Of a stretch of 64,000 nt of DNA, positions 26,504-34,620 are shown piece by piece. Made by a program: the position numbers and the translations under genes. The notes beneath the pieces are model-generated. The model was not told the origin of the DNA. It worked only from the letters and a program-made list of their open reading frames with translations, and did no database searches. The DNA is taken from NCBI GenBank assembly GCA_003567475.1, contig PWZL01000003.1:1-64000 (forward strand), written 5' to 3'. The stretch is from Gammaproteobacteria bacterium. GTDB taxonomy: Bacteria > Pseudomonadota > Gammaproteobacteria > Steroidobacterales > PWYM01. Within the stretch, counting starts at the first letter, position 1; each line of letters begins with the position of its first letter.

Positions 26504-26565
26504 TCACGGCACGCGCCGTAAGATTTTGGGCTGCGCCGGCGTTTCTAGACGTTACTGAACGGTTT

Positions 26566-26584
26566 TTGGGTATCAAATACCCAA
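26566..26584. promoter_or_regulatory. Palindrome TTGGGTAT-CAA-ATACCCAA upstream of the DUF6502 remnant
   Basis: 8-bp perfect arms, 3-nt spacer. Confidence 0.5.
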
Positions 26585-26627
26585 CTGTGGGCAACCCGCC
26601 CGGTTTCGGAACGTCGTAGCCACGGTC

Positions 26628-27271
26628 ATGACTGGTGATGCTTTCAAGGAGACAATGCTTGCGGCGATGTCGCGAGCGCTGGGCCCTCTGGTGGGCCTGC
26701 TGCTGGCCACGGGGTACCGTACAGGGAGTTCGCGCAGCTCGGCAAGCGCGTCTTCGTTGCGGTCGCGACCGAGGAATTCGGGGTCTCGGGTCGGCCTACG
26801 AACGTATCGCGCGTGTCACTCATGACTGGACTCGCGCGAAAGGAAGTCAAGCGGCTGCGTGACGAGCTGGCGGATACGCCCGCGATCGCGCCTTCGCTGA
26901 ACAAGACCACCGATGCGACCCGGCTGCTGACCGCCTGGTTCCAGGAGTCTGGGTACCGCGGTCCCGACGGGGGTCCGCTGGATCTCCCCCTCCACGGTCC
27001 ATCTCCTTCTTTCGAGGCGTTACATGAACGCTTCGGCGGTGACGTGCCGGCGACCGTGATGCAGAAAGACCTCATCCGCGCGGGCGCCGTGCGGGTGACG
27101 GAGGAGGGCAGGCTGCGGGCGCTGACCCGCTATTTCATGCCGCTACCCATGGAGCCGGATACGATCGTGCGTGCGGGCGACGTGCTCTTCACGTTCGGCA
27201 ACACGCTGACCCTGAACACCACCCGCCGCGCGGGCACACAGGGCCGGTTTGAGGCCGGTGGCGCCGGGTAA
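26628..27271 (+). pseudogene. DUF6502-family gene, frameshifted (about 26713) and truncated
   Basis: Frame 26628: 'FKETMLAAMSRALGPLVGLLLATG'; -1 frame continues 'VPYREFAQLGKRVFVAVATEEFGVSGRPTNVSRVSLMTGLARKEVKRLRDELA...'. Family similarity appears to end near 27255. Confidence 0.65.
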
Positions 27272-27440
27272 CCCCGTCGGCCTTGCCGCCGCGATCGAAG
27301 AGGTGCTGGCGCGTCCGGCGTGGGCGCGCAGGCTGGCCGAGAATGCCTTGCGTTCGGCAGGCCAGCTCGACTACCTGACCTGTGCAAGCCCCCTGGTCAA
27401 GAAGTTCTCCTCGCTGCTGGAGAAACACGGTGCCGCCAGG
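27249..27440 (+). pseudogene. glycosyltransferase C-terminal-like fragment
   Basis: Different frame: 'RPVAPGNPVGLAAAIEEVLARPAWARRLAENALRSA' resembles the C-terminal tail of GT4-type glycosyltransferases. Confidence 0.4.
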
Positions 27441-27446
27441 ACATCC

Positions 27447-29363
27447 TCATCCGTCATCCAGAGCTGCGGCGAGCGCACGCGCCATCAGCCGCTGCCGTAG
27501 CCCCTCGGGGGCGTCCATGCCCATGCGAGCGAGCGCCTCCTGCCAGTCCGACGGACGCCCTGTCAGCGCCGCGCGCGCCAGACCCAGGCGGCCATAGCGC
27601 CCGCCTTTCAGGCGTTGCAGGGCGGACAGGAGCCGCTGCTCGATCTCGGTGAAATCGCTGCCGAAGGGGAACGCCAAGAAGTGCTGACGCTCCGCCTCGC
27701 TGCGCCTCGCCAGCCGCTCCGGCAGGTTGCCGCGCGCATGCTCGGGTATCTGCCAGCTCGCCGCCAGTTTGCCGGCCGTTTTCGCTCGTGCCGCGAGGGG
27801 CTCCTGGAAACGTGCATCGCAGATGCACAGCAACGCCTGGATACACTCCTCGTCGGTGCGTCCGCGCAGATCGGCCACGCCGTACTCGGTGACCACCAGG
27901 TCGCGAAGATGTCGTGGCAGTGTGGTCTGTGGGTACTCCCAGACGATATTGGAAGACAACCCCTTGCCTTCGCCGCGCGTGCTGCGCAGCATCATGACGC
28001 TGCGGCCGTCCTCCATGGCATGGGCCATGGCGACGAAGTTGTACTGGCCGCCCACACCGCTGACGACCTGGTGATCGGCCAGCGTGTCCGAGGCGACGGC
28101 GCCGGTCAGCGTCACCATCATGCCGCTGTTGATGAACCGTGCCCGCCGCCGCTGGGTGATTTCGAGGCGCTCGCTGCCGCCGTAGAGCTGGTTGATCCGG
28201 CTCACCGGCTGCATACGAAAGCGCGGTCGCTCGTGCTCCTCCAGGGCCTGCAGGAAGTCGTAGAACAGCCGGCTGCCCAGGAAAAACCCACCATCCATCA
28301 GTGCCCCAGTCCCGCGCAGGGATGCGGGCAAGGTGCCGGCATTCGCCTGCGCCTGCAGCGTCTCGTCATCGAACACCTCGCGGCGCAGGATGCCGGCGCG
28401 ATAGAGATGCATGAAGCCGTCCATGAACATCTCACTCGCACCGTAGAGTCCCTGCTCGAAAGGCTCCAGCCCGCCCAGACGGCAGGCGGCATCCTCACTG
28501 TCGATGCCGCACTCGCCGAGCAGCCGACGGTAGGCTGGGTTGTCGCGCTGGCGCAGGCGCAGCGCGTGCACCAGCGCATCGCTCAGCGAGCCGATGCCGA
28601 TCTGCAGCGTGCCGCCATCGGCCACCAGGCGCGAGGCGTGCAGTCCCACCCAGTGATCCTGCCGCTGCACCGGGGTGCGCGGCAGGGCGAACAGCCGGTG
28701 GTCGTGGGTGGCGGGCAGCACCTCGTCGAAGAACGCCGGCGCCACCACCGCCTCGCCATGCATGAACGGCAGCTCGGGATGGCACTGACCGATCAACAGG
28801 CAGCGGTGCTGGGGGCGCTGTGCCAGCCGGGTCTTGAGCTCGAGGGTGACATCCGGGTTGCAGGAGAGGCTCAGCCGTCGCTCACCGGCGAGCACGCCCT
28901 CGGCGACCAGCTGCAACGCGAGATTGACGCCGCGGTCCACGAGGTCGCGGGCCACGTGGGTGTAGTTGCTGCTGACGTAGTGGCGTTGTGAGAGCGGGTT
29001 GCCGAGGCGGCTGCCCGACTGCAGGTAGAACTCGGTGATCCGGATGTTGTCCGGTAGCCGCCGCGCCGAAAGGTCCGCCACGTAGTCCAGGCGCGGATAG
29101 TTCGCGCCGAAATGGCGCGCGACAAAGGGTCCGAGGAACCTCGCCTCCAGGTCACTGCGCGGCTGCGGGGGATCCAGCGACAGCGCCGTGACGATCTCCA
29201 GCGAGATGGACGCGTCTTTTCGGGCCCGGCGATAAAAGGCATTCACCAGGGCGTTGGGCTTGCCCAGGCCCAGCGGCAGTCCCATCACCAGGCGTTTGCC
29301 AAGCCGCGAAAGCGTGCGCTCAACACAGTCCTGCAGCAGCGTGTCCGCCTCGGCTGGAGTCAT
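27447..29363 (-). CDS. acetyl-CoA hydrolase/transferase family protein
   Basis: 638 aa; 'GIGSLSDALVHALRLR', 'VSGVGGQYNFVAMAHAMEDGRSVMMLRSTRG', 'VVTEYGVADLRGRTDEECIQALL'. Confidence 0.88.
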   Translation of the reverse strand: MTPAEADTLLQDCVERTLSRLGKRLVMGLPLGLGKPNALVNAFYRRARKDASISLEIVTALSLDPPQPRSDLEARFLGPFVARHFGANYPRLDYVADLSARRLPDNIRITEFYLQSGSRLGNPLSQRHYVSSNYTHVARDLVDRGVNLALQLVAEGVLAGERRLSLSCNPDVTLELKTRLAQRPQHRCLLIGQCHPELPFMHGEAVVAPAFFDEVLPATHDHRLFALPRTPVQRQDHWVGLHASRLVADGGTLQIGIGSLSDALVHALRLRQRDNPAYRRLLGECGIDSEDAACRLGGLEPFEQGLYGASEMFMDGFMHLYRAGILRREVFDDETLQAQANAGTLPASLRGTGALMDGGFFLGSRLFYDFLQALEEHERPRFRMQPVSRINQLYGGSERLEITQRRRARFINSGMMVTLTGAVASDTLADHQVVSGVGGQYNFVAMAHAMEDGRSVMMLRSTRGEGKGLSSNIVWEYPQTTLPRHLRDLVVTEYGVADLRGRTDEECIQALLCICDARFQEPLAARAKTAGKLAASWQIPEHARGNLPERLARRSEAERQHFLAFPFGSDFTEIEQRLLSALQRLKGGRYGRLGLARAALTGRPSDWQEALARMGMDAPEGLRQRLMARALAAALDDG

Positions 29364-29379
29364 CGGCGCCCCCCGCGCA

Positions 29380-30120
29380 TCATTTGCGTCGCCGAAACTG
29401 ATAGCTGCCCGAGGCCGGCACCTGGAACACCACGCTGCCCTCCGGGCGCACTCCGGACTCGTCGTACCAGACCTGATCCTGTCCGACGATCACCCGCGCG
29501 TTGATGATCATCTCCGTGCGTGTCTGCTGGGAGACGATGCGGCAGGCACCCGCCGGAATTTCACCGATGAACACATCGGCGTGACGCCGGAACGGCAGTC
29601 GGCACGCCGGCGGGTAAGGGATGAGGTCGTCGTCCGTGAGGTCGAGCAGAGCCGTGTCCGGCGCCAGGTGGGCATCGCGCCAGCGCTCGGGTTCACGCAG
29701 GGTGAAGAAGTCCATCATCACGGCATTACGCGAGGCGTCGATCTCGAAGACCCAGATGCGCTGGCGCTGCAGACGGCCGTCCGGGGCGCCCATCGGCCAC
29801 TGCAGGTAAACCGCGTGCCCGCTGAGCGCCGGCGCCTCGACCGGCGCGAACACCGGAAACAGCAGATCGGGCGTCCGCTCGGCATCCGCCGGGCCCTCGC
29901 GCAGGAAATTCTCGCCCTGCGCGACCTGCCTGGTGTTATCGAAGCGGCCGACCAGCCAGTCGAGCAGCACGGCAAGCTCGGCCTCGAGGCGGCCTGTCGC
30001 TTCCAGGCTGGCTGCATCCGCTGGTGCAGCCGCAGCTGCAGGGGCCGCTGGGGTAAAGGCCTGCGGCGTACCCAGCAGGGCCGCCGCCAGGGCCGCGCGG
30101 GCCCCTACTGAGATACGCAT
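29380..30120 (-). CDS. CpcT/CpeT family (phycobiliprotein lyase-like) secreted protein
   Basis: Signal peptide; 'LLDWLVGRFDNTRQVAQ', 'RQRIWVFEID', 'CRLPFRRHADVFIGEIPAGACRI', 'MIINARVIVGQDQVWYDESGV' follow the CpeT pattern. Confidence 0.7.
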   Translation of the reverse strand: MRISVGARAALAAALLGTPQAFTPAAPAAAAAPADAASLEATGRLEAELAVLLDWLVGRFDNTRQVAQGENFLREGPADAERTPDLLFPVFAPVEAPALSGHAVYLQWPMGAPDGRLQRQRIWVFEIDASRNAVMMDFFTLREPERWRDAHLAPDTALLDLTDDDLIPYPPACRLPFRRHADVFIGEIPAGACRIVSQQTRTEMIINARVIVGQDQVWYDESGVRPEGSVVFQVPASGSYQFRRRK

Positions 30121-30177
30121 GTCAGCCCCCTTTCATCGGATACCTCGGATCAGTCTGCCACAGCCGGCCCGATCAGC

Positions 30178-32241
30178 TCATCCGGGCATCAACAGCGGCA
30201 GGCGCAGGGTCACGCAGACCCCGCCGGGGATGTTTTTCGCGTGCACCTGGCCGCCATGGAACTCCGCGACCAGGCGGACCACATAGAGTCCCAGACCGAG
30301 ATGGGGTCGGCCGTCACTGCGTTCGCGTAGCGAGACCAGCGAGTCGAACAGCTGGCCCTCCAGCGCCGCCGGCAGCGGCGGGCCTGCATTGGTGACGGCG
30401 ATTTCGGCAAGTCCGCCGTGGCTGCGCAGCTCGAGGCTGATGTTGCCCCCGTCGCCGGTGAAGTCGACCGCGTTGTCGACCAGCTTGTCCAGCGCCTGGG
30501 CGAGCAATTCCGGCGAGCCTTCGAGCTCGATGTGCTCATCGGTCAGTCGGGCCTCGATCGCATGCTGCGGGTGCACTGCGGCGTATGCGGCGGCACAGGA
30601 GGCGATCACCGGCGCCGGCCGGTAGTGCTCCCGGGGCGTGCTGCGCAGCATATCCTCTGCCTGGCTGGCTTCGGTGAGCGCCGCGAGAATGTGCTGTAAC
30701 CGCAGCGTGCCCTCGCGAGCACGGTCGAGTCCGGCGGCGATGACGGCGTCGTCGCGGCTGTCGCGGACGTTTTCCAGCGAGGCGCTGACGATGGCGAGCG
30801 GGGTTTTCATTTCGTGGGACAGTCGGCTGCCGAGTCCGCGCAGGTAGCTGGTGTAACCGGCCACCCGGTCGAGCAGCGCACTGAAGCTTCGGGCCAGGTC
30901 ACCGAGTTCGTCGCGCCCGCCACGGCCCGGCAGTGTCGTGCGGACTTCACCGCGCGGACCCAGTGCCTCGGTGGCGGCCTGGCTGAGCCGGCGTACGCGC
31001 CACGACAGCCAGCTGGCGTACCCGAGCAGCAGCATCGCGAGCAGCCCCGTGAACACCAGCGCAAGCGTCAGCATGCGCGTCAGCGCGCGGTTCCCCAGAG
31101 TCACGATATCCGCGCTGCCCTGCTCCAGCAGCAGGATACCCCCCTCCGCCAGCGGCACCGCCACAGCCACGCGGGTGCCGTCGGGTCCTCGATAGCGGGC
31201 GGTCGCGGGCTCGCCGTCGAGGGCCGCGGTCCCCTCTGTGCCTGCTGTCCGGGCGACAGGCTCCTGTGGGTCCGGCGCGCGCGTGGGTGCCGAGCCCTCC
31301 AGCCACCAGGTGAACCAGCGGTCGCGCAGTGCCGACAGCAGCGGACCCGTAGGGTCAGGTCCGGACACCGGCGTGAGGGAGCCGGCTGCCGCCAGTCGCC
31401 AACCCTCGGCGTCGAGAACTTCCGCGCGGATGCCGGCGGGCAGGAGACGTCGGAGGTCGGTCGCCAGCCGCGCGTCGGGTTCAATCCGCCGACCCGGCAG
31501 AAAGCCCGGTGACCAGCTCAGCACCGGGCGTTCCGCCCCCCCGGGCTGGTCGACATCCACAAAGCCCACCCCGAGGTGCTCACCGACCAGCGGAAGCGGG
31601 ATCCGGATTTCGACCTGGTAGCCGTCGCGGCGGGGCTGCCAGTTCGCCAGCAGCGTGGCCGCGGCGCGGCCCGTAGAACGCCACTGTGCATCGGCCTCCA
31701 CCGGGGTGAACTGGCCCGGCGCTTCTGCAGCGAACAGCCAGCGACGCACCGGGCCACCGGAGGGGTCGGCGGTCTTCACCAGCACCCGGTCGAACAGTCC
31801 GCCCGACCGGTCCGTGCCCGGCGTCATCAGCACACTGTCATCGATCACGGAGACGAACAGGTGCAGGTGACGCTCACTGCGGCCGATCCGAAGCCAGGAG
31901 ATCCCGTCTGGCAAGCGATGCCTGGCCTCGCCAGAGACAGGCCAGTTCGCATCGAAGCCGTCGGTCTCGGGTGCACGTGACAGCGGATGCACGAACAGGC
32001 CCTCGCCGCGCGCTGCCGGCGGGGGCCTGCCGGGCGGAGCCGGAGTGGCCACGTGCCCCCCGGAGGGGGTCCCGCGGTCCTGCGTGCCGATGACCGATGC
32101 CAGCGCCTGTGCCGTGTCCCGCAGGGTCTGCGCCTGCCCGTCGCGCAGCGCCTCTTCAAGCTCCCGTACCGTCTGGCAGCCGGCCCAAGGCAGCAGCAGG
32201 GTCACCAGCAGCAACGCGAGCAGTTGCGTGCGCAGACTCAT
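30178..32241 (-). CDS. sensor histidine kinase, PdsS-like, with carbohydrate-binding-like (CBM9-type) periplasmic domain
   Basis: 'GSRLSHEMKTPLAIVSASLENVRD' H-box, 'HLGLGLYVVRLVAEFHGG' ATPase; N-terminal 'DGFDANWPVSGEARHRLPDGISWLRIGRSERHLHLFVSVIDDSV'; overlaps PdsR-like regulator by 4 nt. Confidence 0.85.
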   Translation of the reverse strand: MSLRTQLLALLLVTLLLPWAGCQTVRELEEALRDGQAQTLRDTAQALASVIGTQDRGTPSGGHVATPAPPGRPPPAARGEGLFVHPLSRAPETDGFDANWPVSGEARHRLPDGISWLRIGRSERHLHLFVSVIDDSVLMTPGTDRSGGLFDRVLVKTADPSGGPVRRWLFAAEAPGQFTPVEADAQWRSTGRAAATLLANWQPRRDGYQVEIRIPLPLVGEHLGVGFVDVDQPGGAERPVLSWSPGFLPGRRIEPDARLATDLRRLLPAGIRAEVLDAEGWRLAAAGSLTPVSGPDPTGPLLSALRDRWFTWWLEGSAPTRAPDPQEPVARTAGTEGTAALDGEPATARYRGPDGTRVAVAVPLAEGGILLLEQGSADIVTLGNRALTRMLTLALVFTGLLAMLLLGYASWLSWRVRRLSQAATEALGPRGEVRTTLPGRGGRDELGDLARSFSALLDRVAGYTSYLRGLGSRLSHEMKTPLAIVSASLENVRDSRDDAVIAAGLDRAREGTLRLQHILAALTEASQAEDMLRSTPREHYRPAPVIASCAAAYAAVHPQHAIEARLTDEHIELEGSPELLAQALDKLVDNAVDFTGDGGNISLELRSHGGLAEIAVTNAGPPLPAALEGQLFDSLVSLRERSDGRPHLGLGLYVVRLVAEFHGGQVHAKNIPGGVCVTLRLPLLMPG

Positions 32242-32948
32242 GGGGCCTCGGCCGCGCTCCCCCGCCAGCGGTAGCCTGCACCATAGACCGTCTCGATGGC
32301 GTCGAACCCGGCATCGATCGCCGTGAATTTCCGCCGCAGCCGCTTGATCTGCGAGGTGATGGTGGCGTCGTCCAGCACGACGCTGGCGGCATCCATGAGC
32401 TGCTGGCGGTTTTTCACATGGCCGGGATAGCGCACCAGGGCGTGCAGCAGCCAGAACTCGGTCAGCGACAGGCTGATCTCCTGCCCCTGCCAGCGCACGG
32501 TGAAGCGATCGGTGTCGAGCTCGAGAGGCCCGCGGCGCAGCGGCTGGCCCGGGGCATCCGCCGCCGCGCTCAGTGCCGACACCCGGCGCAGCAACGCCGC
32601 GACGCGCGCGCAGAGGTGCTCAAGGCTGATGTCCTTGGTCAGGTAATCGTCGGCGCCCAGGCGCAGGCCGGAGACCGCATCGATCTCCGAGTCGCGCGCT
32701 GTCAGAAAGATCAGTGGCAGGGTCGCTGAGCGGTTGCGCAAGGTACGGCAGAGTTCGAAGCCGCCCTCGATCTCGTCCCCCAGATTGATATCGATGATGA
32801 CGAGATCCGGGAGCCGTGAGTCGAAGGCGGCCATGGCCTCGGCGCGCCCGGGGTACCCGGTCGCCTCATAGCCGCGCCGACGCAGCGCCTCGAGATAGTT
32901 CTCCCGCAGTGCCGCCTCATCTTCCACGATGGCGATCCGCGGCTTCAC
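32238..32948 (-). CDS. response regulator, OmpR-type, PdsR-like (proteobacterial dedicated sortase system family)
   Basis: 'RIAIVEDEAALRENYLEALRRRGY', 'LVIIDINLGDEIEGGFELCRTLR', 'GLRLGADDYLTKDISLEHL', 'PGHVKNRQQLM', 'DAIETVYGAGYRW'. Confidence 0.85.
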   Translation of the reverse strand: MKPRIAIVEDEAALRENYLEALRRRGYEATGYPGRAEAMAAFDSRLPDLVIIDINLGDEIEGGFELCRTLRNRSATLPLIFLTARDSEIDAVSGLRLGADDYLTKDISLEHLCARVAALLRRVSALSAAADAPGQPLRRGPLELDTDRFTVRWQGQEISLSLTEFWLLHALVRYPGHVKNRQQLMDAASVVLDDATITSQIKRLRRKFTAIDAGFDAIETVYGAGYRWRGSAAEAP

Positions 32949-32996
32949 GAGACCGCCTGCGGCGGTGGTGACACTGACCCGTGCCGACCGGGCGGC

Positions 32997-33746
32997 TCAG
33001 TCACCCAGCACGAACAGCGCATCGTCGAGCGGCTCGTTGATGCTGGCTTCGGTCCAGTAGATGTCGTTGACCTTCACGCCGTCGTAGTAGAGACGCACCC
33101 GCCCGGGTTGCATGAAGCCGGGGTCGTCGATCCAGTAGAACTCGGTGTAGACCCGCCGGTGGAATCCCCGGGGTGTCGGCCAGCCCACCGCGCGGATCAG
33201 ACCGGTCGCCTGTTCGATCCAGAACAGCGTGCTGCCGCCGGACGGGTCGCCGACCCGCACGGTGTAGCAGTCCAGGCCCTCAATGGTGTCGTCGACCAGG
33301 CGCGTCACCGGAAAGCCCTCGCGGCCGGCAAAACGGATGGCACTGAAGCCGAAGTTGCTCAGCTGGGCTTCGCGGGCTTCCGCCTCGGGCACGCGACCGC
33401 GGTGGGTCCAGGAATGCTCGCCATCGAAGCTGTTCTGGAACAGGACTTCGCCTTCGACGAAGGCGTCCAGCCGGAACTTGCCGGTGCCGGCGTGCACGTC
33501 GGTGATGTCGGTGGGGTAGAGGCGGTACATGACATAGTCGTCGGCATGGACGCAGGCCGCCGGCTGGCCGTCGCGGCAGAGCGTGGCATGGCCCCGCATG
33601 ACGTTGCTTTGCGCATATCGCCAGGCATCGCCGCCCGCGGTCTCCGAGGCGAACTCGATGATGTCCTCGGCGGTGCGCTCAGCGGCCGCAGGGGCGGCGA
33701 GGATGAGCGCAAGCAGGAGGATCGGCAGCTGTAGATGTAGGGTCAT
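32997..33746 (-). CDS. LolA-like/outer-membrane lipoprotein-sorting-type secreted protein
   Basis: Signal peptide; C-terminal 'CYTVRVGDPSGGSTLFWIEQATGLIRAV...PGRVRLYYDGVKVNDIYWTEASINEPLDDALF'. Confidence 0.6.
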   Translation of the reverse strand: MTLHLQLPILLLALILAAPAAAERTAEDIIEFASETAGGDAWRYAQSNVMRGHATLCRDGQPAACVHADDYVMYRLYPTDITDVHAGTGKFRLDAFVEGEVLFQNSFDGEHSWTHRGRVPEAEAREAQLSNFGFSAIRFAGREGFPVTRLVDDTIEGLDCYTVRVGDPSGGSTLFWIEQATGLIRAVGWPTPRGFHRRVYTEFYWIDDPGFMQPGRVRLYYDGVKVNDIYWTEASINEPLDDALFVLGD

Positions 33747-33827
33747 GTCGAGATCTCCGGTGTTCCTGCGCCAAAGGATGCCCGACTGGCCGGCGCGCTT
33801 GAATAGGGAGTGGCCACCTGACGGTAC

Positions 33828-34613
33828 TCAGTCCAGGGCCACGTCCAGGAACATCATGGCGGCGAAGCCTGCGAGCAGGGCGAAGGTGGCGCGCGTGGCG
33901 TGCCCGGAGCGATGCGTCTCCGGAATGATTTCATGGCTGATGATGAAGAGCATGGCGCCCGCGGCAAACCCCAGGATGACCGGCAGCAGGGGTTCCGCCG
34001 CCCACACCGCCGTGGCGCCCAGCAGGCCGCCGACCGGCTGTACCAGCCCGGTGAGCACGGCCACCCAGAACGCCGTCGATCGCGTATACCCGACGCTTCG
34101 CAAGGCCACTGCGACCGTGAGGCCCTCAGGGATGTTGTGCAGGCCGATGCCAATGGCCAGCGGCAGCCCAGAGGTCAGGTCCCCGCCGGCGAAGCCCACC
34201 CCCACAGCCATGCCCTCCGGGAAATTGTGCAGCGCAATGGCGATCACGAACAGCCAGATGCGGCCCAGTCGCGCGGACTCGGGGCCCTCGCGGCCGCTGA
34301 TGAAATGCTCATGCGGGGCGAAATGGTGCACCAGTGCCAGCAGCACGGCCCCGAGGGCGATCCCGACAATCACCAGGACGGCCGCCTGCCAGGCGCGCCC
34401 GGTGCGCAGTTCGCCGACGGCAAGCCCGGGTTCGATCAGCGAGAAAAACGCGGCGGCGAGCATGACGCCCGCCGCGGAGGCCAGCAGTAGATCCTCGCTG
34501 CGGACCGAGAGCTGGCGGAGACTGAATACGCCCGCTGCGCCCACCGCCGTGCCGAAGCCGGCGGCCAGACTGCCGAGAAAGCCGAAGAGGATGAGGTTGT
34601 CTGCGATATTCAC
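33828..34613 (-). CDS. ZIP family metal transporter
   Basis: GTG start 34613; 'FVIAIALHNFPEGMAVGVGFAGGD', 'AIGIGLHNIPEGLTVAVAL' HNxPEG motifs. Confidence 0.92.
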   Translation of the reverse strand: MNIADNLILFGFLGSLAAGFGTAVGAAGVFSLRQLSVRSEDLLLASAAGVMLAAAFFSLIEPGLAVGELRTGRAWQAAVLVIVGIALGAVLLALVHHFAPHEHFISGREGPESARLGRIWLFVIAIALHNFPEGMAVGVGFAGGDLTSGLPLAIGIGLHNIPEGLTVAVALRSVGYTRSTAFWVAVLTGLVQPVGGLLGATAVWAAEPLLPVILGFAAGAMLFIISHEIIPETHRSGHATRATFALLAGFAAMMFLDVALD

Positions 34614-34620
34614 GAGCGTG

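Noticed and set aside
26700-26725. Programmed -1 frameshifting as explanation for the split DUF6502 gene
   Set aside because: The site (CC ACG GGG TAC) is not a canonical X XXY YYZ slippery heptamer and I saw no strong stimulatory structure; decay or sequencing error is simpler.
27615-28991. 458-aa plus-strand ORF opposite the CoA-transferase gene
   Set aside because: Antisense to a recognisable enzyme; no start-site context or domain.
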